This document shows, in pieces, positions 48,582 through 57,865 of a stretch of DNA of 64,000 nucleotides. The notes below the pieces were generated by a model. The model ran no database searches, was not told the DNA's origin, and saw only the letters and a program-made list of their open reading frames with translations. The stretch covers positions 62,001-126,000 of the forward strand of contig NZ_MOBM01000002.1 of the NCBI RefSeq assembly GCF_003732275.1, in the 5' to 3' direction. The position numbers and the translations under genes are program-made. Positions within the stretch are counted from its first letter, which is position 1. Each line of letters opens with the position of its first letter. The DNA is from Pseudomonas frederiksbergensis (lineage in GTDB: Bacteria; Pseudomonadota; Gammaproteobacteria; Pseudomonadales; Pseudomonadaceae).

Positions 48582-50309
48582 TCAGGCGGTCACGGTTTGG
48601 TCCACTAGATGGCCATTCTCGATGCGCACATGCCGTGGGTGGAAACGCTTCAGGCTGCTGCGATGCCCGACGCTGACGATGCTCAAGCCTGGCAATTCAT
48701 CGATCAATGCCTGATACAGCGACGCTTCATCCTCTTCATCCATCGCCGAAGTGGCTTCGTCCATGTACAGCCATTGCGGCGCATAAAGCAGCGCACGGGC
48801 GAAGGCCAGACGTTGCTGCTCGCCCGGCGAGAGCATGCGCTGCCAGTGATTGGCTTCATCCAGACGCGAAACCAGGTGCGGCAAGCGGCAGGCTTCCAGC
48901 ACGTGGACGTAGCGCTCGTGCGGGTAGGTGTCGCCGGGTTGTGGATAACTCAGCGCCTCACGCAGGGTGCCAATCGGCAGATACGGTTTTTGCGGCAGGA
49001 ACAGGTAACGCCCCGTCGGCAAGCGGATGCTGCCGTGGCCCGCCGGCCAAAGGTGGCCCATCGCCCGCAGCAAGGTAGATTTGCCGCTGCCGGAACGACC
49101 GCTGAGCATGACTCGCTCGCCCTCCTCCACGGTCATGTCGGCATTGGTCAGCAGATGACGACCGTCAGCGAGGTCAAGGCCGAGGTTATGAACCTTCAAC
49201 GCCGAGCCTTGACTCAGCACGTCGATGGCCGGTGCGCGCTCTTCGTTATCGGTCATGGCCTGGCGGAAACTCAGCAGACGATCACACGTGGCACGCCACT
49301 CGGCGAGGTCCTGGTACGCGCTGATGAACCAACTGAAGTTCTCCTGCACGTTGCCGAACGCGGAGTTGATTTGCATCAGCTCACCGAGTTCGATCTTGCC
49401 GGCAAAGTAACGCGGAGCGGCGACCATGAACGGGAAGATGATCGCGATCTGGCCGTAACCGGAAGTGAAAAAGGTCAGGCGTTTGGACACTTTCATAATG
49501 TCCCAGAAGTTATGCCAGACCATGCCGAAGCGGCTGCTCAGACGGCGGTTCTCATTAGGTTCGCCGTTGTACAGCGCAATGCTTTCGGCATTCTCGCGAA
49601 CCCGCACCATGGAGAAACGCAAGTCGGCTTCGAAACGTTGCTGGTTGTTGTTGAGGCCGATCAAGCGACGACCGATCACATGCGTCAACCAGCTGCCGAC
49701 GACGGCATAAACCAGCGCGCACCAGAACATGTAGCTGGGGATCGTGAAGCCAAGCACTTCGATGCTACCCGACACGCCCCACAAAATGATCGAGAACGAC
49801 ACCAGGCTGACGACGTTACGGATCAAACCAAGGCCCAGGCCCAAGGTGTTGGTGGTGAACTTGTTGAGGTCTTCGGAAATCCGCTGGTCCGGGTTATCGG
49901 TGTAACCGCCCTGCTCCAGCTGGTAGTAGTTCTTGTTATCGAGCCAGCGGGCGAAGTGCTTCTCGGTGAGCCACGCTCGCCAACGAATGGTCAGCATCTG
50001 AGTCAGGTAGAGCCGATACACCGCGCCGAGAATCGCCACGGCGGCGATGCCGCAGAAGTACAGGATCAACTGCCAAAACGCCGCTTCGTCTTTCTTCTGC
50101 AGGGCGTTGTAGAAATCCTTGTACCAACTGTTGATCCACACCGAAATCGCCACGCTGAACAATGACAGCGCGATCACCGCGATCAGCAACGTCCAGGCCT
50201 TGCCCTTCTCTTCGCTGCGCCAGTAAGGCGTGGTTATCGCCCAGACTTTACGAAAAAACTGCCCGCGCACAGCATCGTTGACCGCGGAATATTCAGCGTT
50301 CTGATTCAT
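48582..50309 (-). CDS. SbmA/BacA-like ABC transporter with fused ATPase (YddA type)
   Basis: 575 residues from MNQNAEYSAVNDAVRGQFF. An N-terminal membrane domain with about six helices is of the SbmA/BacA-like type (FYNALQKKDEAAFWQ and LTIRWRAWLTEKHFARWL are characteristic); a C-terminal nucleotide-binding domain has Walker [12 protein letters not shown], signature LSPGEQQRLAFARALL and Walker B WLYMDEATSAMD. Relatives move peptides, vitamin B12 or very-long-chain lipids. The substrate is not known here. Confidence 0.9.
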   Translation of the reverse strand: MNQNAEYSAVNDAVRGQFFRKVWAITTPYWRSEEKGKAWTLLIAVIALSLFSVAISVWINSWYKDFYNALQKKDEAAFWQLILYFCGIAAVAILGAVYRLYLTQMLTIRWRAWLTEKHFARWLDNKNYYQLEQGGYTDNPDQRISEDLNKFTTNTLGLGLGLIRNVVSLVSFSIILWGVSGSIEVLGFTIPSYMFWCALVYAVVGSWLTHVIGRRLIGLNNNQQRFEADLRFSMVRVRENAESIALYNGEPNENRRLSSRFGMVWHNFWDIMKVSKRLTFFTSGYGQIAIIFPFMVAAPRYFAGKIELGELMQINSAFGNVQENFSWFISAYQDLAEWRATCDRLLSFRQAMTDNEERAPAIDVLSQGSALKVHNLGLDLADGRHLLTNADMTVEEGERVMLSGRSGSGKSTLLRAMGHLWPAGHGSIRLPTGRYLFLPQKPYLPIGTLREALSYPQPGDTYPHERYVHVLEACRLPHLVSRLDEANHWQRMLSPGEQQRLAFARALLYAPQWLYMDEATSAMDEEDEASLYQALIDELPGLSIVSVGHRSSLKRFHPRHVRIENGHLVDQTVTA

Positions 50310-50405
50310 GGATAAGGCTCGATAAAGAAAAGAACACACACGAGCCGATCATAAATGATCGACTCGGCTTGTAACGAGGTGTGACAACAATTGTTCAGCG
50401 CCGGT

Positions 50406-50966
50406 TCAGCGACGGACCGGGCGCTTCTGCAGTTTGCGCTGCAGCGTGCGGCGGTGCATGCCCAAGGCGCGAGCCGTAGCGGAGATGTTGCCTTCGTGCT
50501 CGGTCAATACGCGCTGGATGTGCTCCCACTGGAGACGGTCCACGGACATCGGGTTTTCCGGCACCAGCGTGTCGAGGTCGGCGTGCTCGGAGAGTAACGC
50601 GGCCAGCACGTCATCGGCGTCCGCCGGCTTGCACAGGTAATTGCAGGCGCCGCGCTTGATCGCCTCGACGGCGGTGGCAATGCTCGAATAACCGGTGAGG
50701 ATCACCACGCGCATTTCCGGGTCGAGTTCGAGCAGTTTCGGCAGCAATACCAGGCCCGAGTCGCCGTCCATTTTCAGATCAAGGGCGGCGTAATCCGGGA
50801 TGTCGGCTTGGGCGATGGTCAGGCCTTCTTCGGCGGAACCTGCTGTGCTGACACGAAAACCACGGCGGGCCATGGCGCGGGCCATCACGCGGGTGAAAGT
50901 TGCGTCGTCGTCTACCAGCAGCAAATGCGGCAGTTCTTCGCCTTCGACTTGGATCTCGTCACTCAT
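50406..50966 (-). CDS. roxR: Redox response regulator RoxR (RegA/ActR family)
   Basis: 186 residues. Receiver domain with acidic pocket DD (19-20, in LLLVDDDATF) and phospho-acceptor D63 (ALDLKMDGDSG); a Fis-type HTH at the C-terminus (NISATARALGMHRRTLQRKL). Members control terminal oxidases (cio) and other respiration genes. The start overlaps the roxS 3' end by 8 nt. Confidence 0.93.
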   Translation of the reverse strand: MSDEIQVEGEELPHLLLVDDDATFTRVMARAMARRGFRVSTAGSAEEGLTIAQADIPDYAALDLKMDGDSGLVLLPKLLELDPEMRVVILTGYSSIATAVEAIKRGACNYLCKPADADDVLAALLSEHADLDTLVPENPMSVDRLQWEHIQRVLTEHEGNISATARALGMHRRTLQRKLQKRPVRR

Positions 50967-52221
50967 GTTCGTCTCCTCGGGCGACACGGGGCAGGCGCAG
51001 CTCGGTAAGCGTGCCACCTTCCTCATGACTGTAGAGTTTCACTGAGCCGCCGGCGCGTGTCACGCTGGCCTTGCTCAAAAACAGGCCCAGGCCGAAACCT
51101 TTGCCCTTGGTGGTAAAAAACGGTTTGCCAATCTGCTCGGCAATGGCCAGAGGCACACCGGCGCCATGGTCGCGAATGCTGATGGTCAAGTCCTCGGCAT
51201 TCCAGTCCAGGGTCACTTGCAAGCCTTCGGGGCACGCATCGGCGGCGTTGTTCAGCAAATTCAGCAGGGCCTGGGTCAGGTCCGGCGGTGGCGCCATGCG
51301 CGGCACGGTCCCCTGGCCCAGGCGCTGAAAGCGGTAGCTGGCTTCCGGGCGCATCAGGTGCCAGCGGTTCAGGGCTTCGTCGAGCCAATCGGTGACATCC
51401 TGCATCTCCACCGCCAGGCGACGATTGGCTTCCGCCGCTCGAACCAACTGCTGCAAGGTCTCTTTGCAGAGTTTGACCTGATCCTGCAGCACGCTCAAAT
51501 CGTCCTGCAACAGCGGGTCGGGATGGTCTTGGCGCATTTCCTTGAGCAACACGCTCATGGTCGCCAGCGGCGTGCCCAGTTCATGGGCGGCGCCGGCAGC
51601 CTGGGTCGCGACAGCCAGCAATTGCTGATCGCGCAGGCCTTCTTCGCGACGAATGGCGCGCAATTCTTCCTGACGACGCAGTTCTTCGGCCATGCGGGCG
51701 GCGAAGAACGTGATCACCGCTGCCGCCAGGGCGAAGCTCAGCCACATCCCGTAGATCTGCAGGTTCTCCCGGGCGATCGGGAACGTTTCCAGCGGGTAGA
51801 ACCGCGCCAGCAGCAACGTATAAAGCGCCAGGGCGATACCCGACAGAATCACCGAATAGCGCCACGGCAGCGTCACGGCAGCGATAGTCAGCGGCACCAG
51901 GTAATAAGAGACGAACGGATTGGTCGAACCGCCAGAGAAGTACAGCAAGGCACTGTGGATAAACAGGTCGCAGGCCAGTTGCACGGCGTATTCGAGCTCG
52001 GTCACCGGCCACGACGTGCGCAGGCGAATCGCGGTCAGTGCGCAGAGCACCATGGAAAAACCGAGGGTGATCGCCAATTGCAGCCAGGGCAACGGCAGCA
52101 GGTCGAACCAGTAGGCCAGGCCTACGGAACCGGCCTGAGCGGCCAGCACCAACGTGCGGATGAACGTGAGCCGCCAGAGGTTCTGGCGAGTGGCGGAAGT
52201 GATTTGAACGGGGGCGAGCAT
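50959..52221 (-). CDS. roxS: Redox sensor histidine kinase RoxS (RegB/PrrB family)
   Basis: 420 residues from MLAPVQITSATRQNLW. Six hydrophobic helices (about 20-180) enclose the motif GGSTNPF (97-103), which matches the ubiquinone-binding GGxxNPF of RegB. Phospho-acceptor H213 is in AAHELGTPLATM, followed by the N-box QALLNLLNNAADAC and the G-boxes. First gene of roxSR. Confidence 0.93.
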   Translation of the reverse strand: MLAPVQITSATRQNLWRLTFIRTLVLAAQAGSVGLAYWFDLLPLPWLQLAITLGFSMVLCALTAIRLRTSWPVTELEYAVQLACDLFIHSALLYFSGGSTNPFVSYYLVPLTIAAVTLPWRYSVILSGIALALYTLLLARFYPLETFPIARENLQIYGMWLSFALAAAVITFFAARMAEELRRQEELRAIRREEGLRDQQLLAVATQAAGAAHELGTPLATMSVLLKEMRQDHPDPLLQDDLSVLQDQVKLCKETLQQLVRAAEANRRLAVEMQDVTDWLDEALNRWHLMRPEASYRFQRLGQGTVPRMAPPPDLTQALLNLLNNAADACPEGLQVTLDWNAEDLTISIRDHGAGVPLAIAEQIGKPFFTTKGKGFGLGLFLSKASVTRAGGSVKLYSHEEGGTLTELRLPRVARGDEHE

Positions 52222-52348
52222 GAGCTCTCCTGATGAGCGCTCCAGGCGGATCGCACGGAGTATAACCAAGCACAGGGGCTGGCAGGCAAAAGTGCGGCAA
52301 ACGGCCACAGTTACTGCACGTGAATTTACCTTCAGCAATGAGTTTCCC

Positions 52349-52480
52349 TGTGGCGAGGGAGCTTGCTCCCGCTGGACTGCGAAGCAGGCCCCAACCATGC
52401 GACCGGGTGAAACTGACAAACCGTGCATACCGATCTTGCGACTGCTTCGCAGCCGAGCGGGAGCAAGCTCCCTCGCCACA
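52349..52480. repeat. REP pair, family 3
   Basis: TGTGGCGAGGGAGCTTGCTC ... inverted partner, 132 bp, the middle part of the 386-nt divergent gap between roxS and the SIMPL gene. On the roxS side the gap holds an A/T-poor stretch, and before the SIMPL gene a leader of about 100 nt in which I see no strong promoter. Confidence 0.85.
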
Positions 52481-52607
52481 AAAGCCCTGGCATCACTTGA
52501 GACTGTATAGAAGTTGTAACTGTGCGAACCGGACCATTGAAGCTAGAGTCTGATGGTTTCACGCAGGTTCGGACCTCAACCCCTGCGCACCGTCCAAGGA
52601 GCTTTTC

Positions 52608-53324
52608 ATGCACACATTGCGCCGCAGCGCCGCCCTTCTTGCCTTAAGCGTTGGCACCGTCGCCAGCCTCCCGGCCCTGGCCGTCGACGAACTGCATTAC
52701 AACCAGATCTCCCTGCGCGCCGAAGTCAGCCAGGAAGTGGCCCGCGACCTGATGATCGTGACCCTCTACACCGAAGAGCAAAACACCGACCCGGCCAAAC
52801 TCGCCGCCGACGTCAGCACCGCCATGAACAAAGCACTGGCCCAGGCTAAAGAAGTCAAAGACATCACCCTGCGCCAGGGCAGCCGCAACAGCTATCCGAT
52901 CTACGACACCAAAGGCCAGAAAATCACCGGCTGGCGTGAACGCGCCGAACTGCGCCTGGAAAGCTCGGACTTCGCCGCCCTGTCCAAACTCACCGGCGAA
53001 CTGCTCACCGACCTGAAAATGGGCGGCATGGACTTCGCCATCGCCACCCCAACCCGCAAGGCCAGCGAAGACGCCCTGCTCAAAGAAGCCGTGACCGCCT
53101 TCAAGTCCCGCGCCCAACTGGCCACCGACGCCCTGGGTGGCAAGAGCTACAAAATCGTCAACCTGAACCTCAACAGCAACGGTTATCCACAACCGTACAT
53201 GCGCGGTCCGATGATGATGAAAGCGGCCGGCATGGACTCCGCGCCAGTGACCCCCGAGGTTGAAGCGGGCACCAGCCAGGTCAGCATGACGGCGGATGGG
53301 GCGATTGAAGTGTTGATGCCTTGA
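52608..53324 (+). CDS. SIMPL-domain periplasmic protein
   Basis: 238 residues with a signal peptide (MHTLRRSAALLALSVGTVASLPALA). The SIMPL (DUF541) domain covers most of the mature protein: VSQEVARDLMIVTLYTEEQNTDPAKLAADVSTAMNKAL and LTGELLTDLKMGGMDFAI. Related proteins are linked to oxidative stress and envelope maintenance, without a defined reaction. Single gene with a clear terminator behind. Confidence 0.9.
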   Translation: MHTLRRSAALLALSVGTVASLPALAVDELHYNQISLRAEVSQEVARDLMIVTLYTEEQNTDPAKLAADVSTAMNKALAQAKEVKDITLRQGSRNSYPIYDTKGQKITGWRERAELRLESSDFAALSKLTGELLTDLKMGGMDFAIATPTRKASEDALLKEAVTAFKSRAQLATDALGGKSYKIVNLNLNSNGYPQPYMRGPMMMKAAGMDSAPVTPEVEAGTSQVSMTADGAIEVLMP

Positions 53325-53342
53325 TTCGATAGCCCGGACACG

Positions 53343-53377
53343 AAAACGGCGATCACCGAAGTGATCGCCGTTTTTTA
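53343..53377 (+). terminator. Terminator of the SIMPL gene
   Basis: AAAACGGCGATCAC - CGAA - GTGATCGCCGTTTTTTATT, a perfect stem of 14 bp with an A-run and T-run at the two sides, 20 nt after the stop. Confidence 0.9.
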
Positions 53378-53423
53378 TTGCCCGTCGTAGGCCAGTCAGC
53401 TTTTTTGGCGAACAATCTGCCGC

Positions 53424-53516
53424 CATCGCGAGCAGGCTCGCTCCCACATTTGATCTGTGTCGTACATAAAGTCCATGTACACCCTCAATCCCTGTGGGAG
53501 CGAGCCTGCTCGCGAT
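53424..53516. repeat. REP pair, family 1, extended variant
   Basis: ATCGCGAGCAGGCTCGCTCC ... TGTGGGAGCGAGCCTGCTCG, 93 bp, ending with the same extension CGCGATGAACGATAACGCGG as the pair at 39603. It stops at the end of the DUF6124-type gene. Confidence 0.85.
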
Positions 53517-53531
53517 GAACGATAACGCGGT

Positions 53532-53900
53532 CTACGCCGGATCGACGTTATCCAACGCTCGGTTCACTGCCAATTCCGCCAACATGATGATCTGCTGAAT
53601 CGCCATAGCCGTATGGCGCTGCGGGCCGATCAGGTTAGTGGCGAAATCACTGGCCAGGACACTGGCCGAGGCCAATGACTCACAAGCTTGCACCAGCAGG
53701 CTTTCGGTATCCATGTTGGGGGCAATCATATACATCGTGCTGGGACGACGGGGTTTTGCGGCATAGGGGACGGGAGGATCGAGGTAGTAGTCGAGGGCGC
53801 GTTTTATGGCTTCGCGGTCTTTGAGTAATTCTTCGGTGCGCGAAGCTTCGGCGTTTGGGTTGGTTTTGTTGAAGTTCGAATCGGAATCGTCGTTGTCCAT
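53532..53900 (-). CDS. DUF6124-type small protein
   Basis: 122-residue acidic protein. The C-terminal half ESLLVQACESLASASVLASDFATNL, then GPQRHTAMAIQQIIMLAELAVNRALDN, is the pattern of a small Pseudomonas-enriched family (DUF6124, by memory). Helical, no signal peptide, no known function. Its ribosome site AGGAGCTGCAA is within a hairpin, and two further hairpins are found in the leader (53906-54007). Confidence 0.75.
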   Translation of the reverse strand: MDNDDSDSNFNKTNPNAEASRTEELLKDREAIKRALDYYLDPPVPYAAKPRRPSTMYMIAPNMDTESLLVQACESLASASVLASDFATNLIGPQRHTAMAIQQIIMLAELAVNRALDNVDPA

Positions 53901-53905
53901 TTGCA

Positions 53906-54007
53906 GCTCCTAATCACAATTGGAGCCATCACTTGCCATTATGGTCGTGAGGGCTTTCGCCCTACTGATTTCAGGTTTCCACTCCTGCTCGCTGGTTTTG
54001 CAGCGAG
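53906..54007 (-). promoter_or_regulatory. Structured 5' leader of the DUF6124-type gene
   Basis: Three hairpins on the minus strand before the ATG: CTCGCTG/CAGCGAG (53988-54007), AGGGC-GAAA-GCCCT (53950-53963, a GNRA-tetraloop hairpin) and GCTCC/GGAGC (53906-53926), the last of which pairs the Shine-Dalgarno. This could be a translational switch. The remaining part of the 464-nt gap up to 54364 contains a REP pair and A/T-rich DNA (54085-54120), possibly the promoters. Confidence 0.45.
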
Positions 54008-54144
54008 AGCCAAAGATTAGAGAAGCCACTTCCGACCGACAACCTGAACGACACGTGGAAAGATCTGCGCCCTGACACACCAATTAAACATTAAACGCGA
54101 AAGACAATTAAATTCACCCCACAACCCACGCCTGACAACGCTTC

Positions 54145-54231
54145 TGTAGGAGCTGTCGAGTGAAACGAGGCTGCGATCTTTTGATCTTGAAAATCAACGT
54201 CAAAAGATCGCAGCCTTCGGCAGCTCCTACA
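54145..54231. repeat. REP pair, family 2
   Basis: TGTAGGAGCTGTCGAGTGAA ... inverted GCAGCCTTCGGCAGCTCCTA, 87 bp, between the DUF6124-type gene and the first dipeptide-binding protein gene. The left arm shares the GAGTGAAACGAGG variant with the pair at 23701. Confidence 0.8.
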
Positions 54232-54364
54232 GGCCGTCAAGTTCCCAAATGACCCGAGAGGTATGCCCGAACAGAGGGGTCTCCCTTACAAACGGATATT
54301 TCCGCCAATCTCACCAACAACGCTACCCTCAGGAAAACACCGCCGCCAAACCCTCGGGGACTCC

Positions 54365-55975
54365 ATGGAAAGAACCACCGTCAAACCACTTCTGCTTGCT
54401 CTCGCCCTCGCCACAACTGCACCACTCGCCCAAGCCGCCCAAGCCGCCACCACCCTGGTCTATTGCTCCGAAGCCAGCCCCGCCGGTTTCGACCCCAGCC
54501 AATACACCAGCGGCACCGACTTCGACGCCTCCGCCGAAACCGTCTTCAACCGCCTCACCCAGTTCAAACGCGGTGGCACCGAAATCGAACCCGGTCTGGC
54601 CACCAGCTGGGAAGTGTCCAAGGACGGGCTCAGCTACACCTTCCACCTGCGCGACGGCGTGAAATTCCACACCACCGACTACTTCACCCCGACCCGCGAC
54701 TTCAACGCCGACGACGTGTTGTTCACCTTCCAGCGCCTGCTCGACCCGCAGAATGCATTCCGCAAAGCCTACCCCGCCGAGTCACCGTACTTCACCGACA
54801 TGGGCCTGAACACCACGATCAAAAGCATCGACAAACTCGACGATCACACCGTGCGCTTCAGCCTGAACAACATCGACGCCGCGTTCGTGCAAAACCTCGC
54901 CATGAGCTTCGCCTCGGTGCAATCCGCCGAATACGCCGGGCAATTGTTGAAAGAAGGCAAAGCCGCCGACCTTAATCAGAAACCGGTCGGCACCGGCCCC
55001 TTCGTGTTCAAGCGCTATCAAAAGGACTCGCAGATCCGCTACACCGCCAACAAGGCTTACTGGAAACCCGAGGACGTTAAACTCGACAACCTGATTTTCT
55101 CGATCACCCCGGACGCCGCCGTGCGCTTGCAGAAGCTCAAGGCCGGCGAGTGCCAGGTCAGCGGCTACCCGCGCCCGGCGGACATCGAAGTGATGGAGAA
55201 AGACCCGAACCTGATCGTGCTCAAGCAAGCCGGTTTCAACCTCGGCTTCCTCGCCTACAACGTGACCCACCCGCCGCTGGATCAGCTCAAGGTGCGTCAG
55301 GCACTGGACATGGCCATCGACAAACCGGCGATCATCAAAGCGGTCTACCAGAGTGCCGGGCAACTGGCGCAGAACGCCTTGCCGCCGGCGCAATGGTCGT
55401 ATGACCCGAGTATCAAAGACACACCGCACGACCCGACCAAAGCCCGCGCGCTACTAAAAGAAGCAGGGGTTGCGCCCGGTACCACCATCGATTTGTGGGC
55501 CATGACCGTGCAGCGCGCCTCCAATCCCAACGCGCGAATGTCGGCACAGATGATCCAGCAGGATTGGGAGAAAGTCGGGATCAAGGCCAACATCGTCAGC
55601 TATGAATGGGGCGAATACATCAAGCGCGCCAAGAACGGTGAACACGACGCGATGATCTACGGCTGGACCGGCGACAACGGTGATCCGGACAACTGGCTCG
55701 GCGTGCTCTACAGCTGCGCCGCAGTGAAAGGCAGCAACTACGCCAAGTGGTGCGACCCGGTCTACGACAAGCTGGTGCAGCAAGCCAAGGTGTCCACGGA
55801 CAAACAGCAGCGGGTCAATCTGTACCAACAGGCACAGCAAATCCTTAAGCAACAAGTGCCGATCACACCGATTGCGAACTCGACGGTGTTCCAGCCACTG
55901 CGCAAGGAAGTGACCGACTTCAAGATCAGCCCTTTCGGCCTTACCCCCTTCTATGGAGTGGGTATAAATAAGTAA
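54365..55975 (+). CDS. Dipeptide-type ABC substrate-binding protein (first paralogue)
   Basis: Periplasmic binding protein of the SBP_bac_5 (DppA/OppA) family, probably for di- or tripeptides. 536 residues from MERTTVKPLLLALALATTAP; signal peptide to about residue 27 (AQA-ATT). Mature start LVYCSEASPAGFDPSQYTSG, then LATSWEVSKDGLSYTFHLRDGVKFH and the GWTGDNGDPDNWLGVLYSCAA substrate loop. It corresponds by position to dppA1 of the P. aeruginosa dpp cluster. Ends with a hairpin at 55986. Confidence 0.9.
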   Translation: MERTTVKPLLLALALATTAPLAQAAQAATTLVYCSEASPAGFDPSQYTSGTDFDASAETVFNRLTQFKRGGTEIEPGLATSWEVSKDGLSYTFHLRDGVKFHTTDYFTPTRDFNADDVLFTFQRLLDPQNAFRKAYPAESPYFTDMGLNTTIKSIDKLDDHTVRFSLNNIDAAFVQNLAMSFASVQSAEYAGQLLKEGKAADLNQKPVGTGPFVFKRYQKDSQIRYTANKAYWKPEDVKLDNLIFSITPDAAVRLQKLKAGECQVSGYPRPADIEVMEKDPNLIVLKQAGFNLGFLAYNVTHPPLDQLKVRQALDMAIDKPAIIKAVYQSAGQLAQNALPPAQWSYDPSIKDTPHDPTKARALLKEAGVAPGTTIDLWAMTVQRASNPNARMSAQMIQQDWEKVGIKANIVSYEWGEYIKRAKNGEHDAMIYGWTGDNGDPDNWLGVLYSCAAVKGSNYAKWCDPVYDKLVQQAKVSTDKQQRVNLYQQAQQILKQQVPITPIANSTVFQPLRKEVTDFKISPFGLTPFYGVGINK

Positions 55976-55985
55976 CACCAGGCTC

Positions 55986-56013
55986 CAACCGGGTGCATCA
56001 GATGCCCCGGTTG
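55986..56013 (+). terminator. Hairpin after the first binding-protein gene
   Basis: CAACCGGG-T-GCATC-A-GATGC-CCCGGTTG: a 13-bp stem with one bulge, 10 nt after the stop; no T-run. It may limit 3' decay or slow transcription. The remaining part of the 258-nt gap to the next gene shows no clear feature except the GAGG ribosome site. Confidence 0.5.
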
Positions 56014-56233
56014 CCCCTTGTCGGTGCGCGATTTGCACCGTAAAAAACCTGCGCAAACGGTCAAATACATCGATAGTTACACAAATGCGACATTAAGGTA
56101 CGTTCGTGCCACTGTTTAAGACTTGTTGCCATTCAGGATCTTGCATTGGGTATGGCCCCTGCATAAGTATCCGCAGGTCGACTCACGAGGTCGTCCTCTA
56201 ATTCCAAAAATGACAACAAATCATGAGGCCACC

Positions 56234-57859
56234 ATGCTTAAACACGCGGTCATTCCGTTTTTAGTCGGCGCAAGCTTATTAGCCAGCGCACCTTTCGCCG
56301 TCGCTGCGACTAACCTGGTGTTTTGCTCCGAAGGGAGCCCGGCCGGTTTCGACCCTGGTCAGTACACCACCGGAACCGACTTCGACGCCTCTGCAGAAAC
56401 CATGTTCAACCGCCTGACCCAGTTCGAGCGCGGCGGCACCGCCGTTGTTCCTGGCCTGGCGACCAAGTGGGACATTTCCGATGACGGCCTGACTTACACC
56501 TTCCACCTGCGTGAAGGCGTCAAGTTCCACACCACCCCGTACTTCAAGCCGACCCGTGAGTTCAACGCCGACGACGTGCTGTTCACCTTTAATCGCATGA
56601 TTAATAAGGACGACCCGTTCCGCAAAGCGTACCCGACTGAATTCCCGTACTTCACCGACATGGGGATGGACACCAACATCACCAAGATCGATAAAGTCGA
56701 CGACAAAACCGTCAAGTTCACCCTGAAAGAAGTTGATGCCGCGTTCATCCAGAACATGGCCATGAGCTTCGCCTCGATCCAGTCCGCCGAATACGCTGCC
56801 CAGTTGCTCAAGGAAGGCAAAGCCCCCGACCTCAACCAGAAGCCGGTCGGCACGGGTCCGTTCGTGTTCAAGAGCTACCAGAAAGACTCCAACATCCGCT
56901 ACACCGGGAACAAGGACTACTGGAAGCCTGACGACGTCAAGATCGACAACCTGATCTTCGCCATCACCACCGACCCGTCGGTGCGTATTCAGAAGCTGAA
57001 GAAGAACGAGTGCCAGATCACGCTGTTCCCACGCCCGGCCGACCTGAAGGCGCTGCAAGAAGACAAGACTTTGAAGGTGCCTAACCAGGCTGGTTTCAAC
57101 CTGGGTTACATCGCCTACAACGTGATGGACAAAATCAAGGGCAGCGACCAGCCGAACCCGATGGCTCAGTTGAAAGTGCGTCAGGCACTGGACATGGCCG
57201 TCAATAAGCAGCAAATCATTGACTCGGTTTACCAGGGTGCTGGCCAACTGGCCGTCAACGCCATGCCTCCGACCCAGTGGTCCTACGACACCACCATCAA
57301 GGATGCGCCGTACAACCCTGAGAAAGCTAAAGCGCTGCTCAAGGAAGCCGGCATCAAGGAAGGCACCGAGATCAACCTGTGGGCGATGCCGGTACAGCGT
57401 CCATACAACCCGAACGCCAAACTGATGGCAGAAATGCTGCAGTCTGACTGGGCCAAGATCGGTATCAAAGCCAAGATCGTGACCTACGAGTGGGGCGAGT
57501 ACATCAAGCGCTCCAAAGGCGGCGAAAACGGCGCGATGCTGATTGGCTGGAGCGGCGACAACGGTGACCCGGACAACTGGCTGAACGTACTGTTCGGCTG
57601 CGACTCTCTGCAGGGCAACAACTTCTCGAAGTGGTGCGACAAGAAATTCGACGGCATCGTCAAGGAAGCCAAACGCACTACCGATCAGGGCAAGCGCACC
57701 GAACTGTACAAGCAGGCGCAACACGTCCTCAAAGACGCCGTTCCAATGACACCTATCGCTCACTCGACGGTGTTCCAACCCATGCGCGACAACGTGCAGG
57801 ACTTCAAGATCAGCCCGTTTGGCTTGAACTCCTTCTACGGCGTCAGCGTCAGCAAATAA
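56234..57859 (+). CDS. Dipeptide-type ABC substrate-binding protein (second paralogue)
   Basis: 541 residues from MLKHAVIPFLVGASLLASAP, ribosome site GAGG. Signal peptide ending near AVA-A; mature start TNLVFCSEGSPAGFDPGQYT. Very similar to its neighbours, with a small insertion DKIKGSDQPNPMAQ near residue 300 that they do not have. SBP_bac_5 family. An alternative ATG 8 codons upstream would give a poorer signal peptide. Followed by a strong terminator, so it can be expressed alone. Confidence 0.9.
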   Translation: MLKHAVIPFLVGASLLASAPFAVAATNLVFCSEGSPAGFDPGQYTTGTDFDASAETMFNRLTQFERGGTAVVPGLATKWDISDDGLTYTFHLREGVKFHTTPYFKPTREFNADDVLFTFNRMINKDDPFRKAYPTEFPYFTDMGMDTNITKIDKVDDKTVKFTLKEVDAAFIQNMAMSFASIQSAEYAAQLLKEGKAPDLNQKPVGTGPFVFKSYQKDSNIRYTGNKDYWKPDDVKIDNLIFAITTDPSVRIQKLKKNECQITLFPRPADLKALQEDKTLKVPNQAGFNLGYIAYNVMDKIKGSDQPNPMAQLKVRQALDMAVNKQQIIDSVYQGAGQLAVNAMPPTQWSYDTTIKDAPYNPEKAKALLKEAGIKEGTEINLWAMPVQRPYNPNAKLMAEMLQSDWAKIGIKAKIVTYEWGEYIKRSKGGENGAMLIGWSGDNGDPDNWLNVLFGCDSLQGNNFSKWCDKKFDGIVKEAKRTTDQGKRTELYKQAQHVLKDAVPMTPIAHSTVFQPMRDNVQDFKISPFGLNSFYGVSVSK

Positions 57860-57865
57860 GGTTTT

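Noticed and set aside
56279..57778. Long open frame (about 500 codons) on the strand opposite the second binding-protein gene; similar ones opposite hisD, gatA, garD, the porin gene and dppA.
   Set aside because: They mirror the codon bias of GC-rich genes on the other strand, are rich in His/Gln/Arg/Val in a shadow-like way, lack ribosome sites and match no family. The sense genes are unambiguous.
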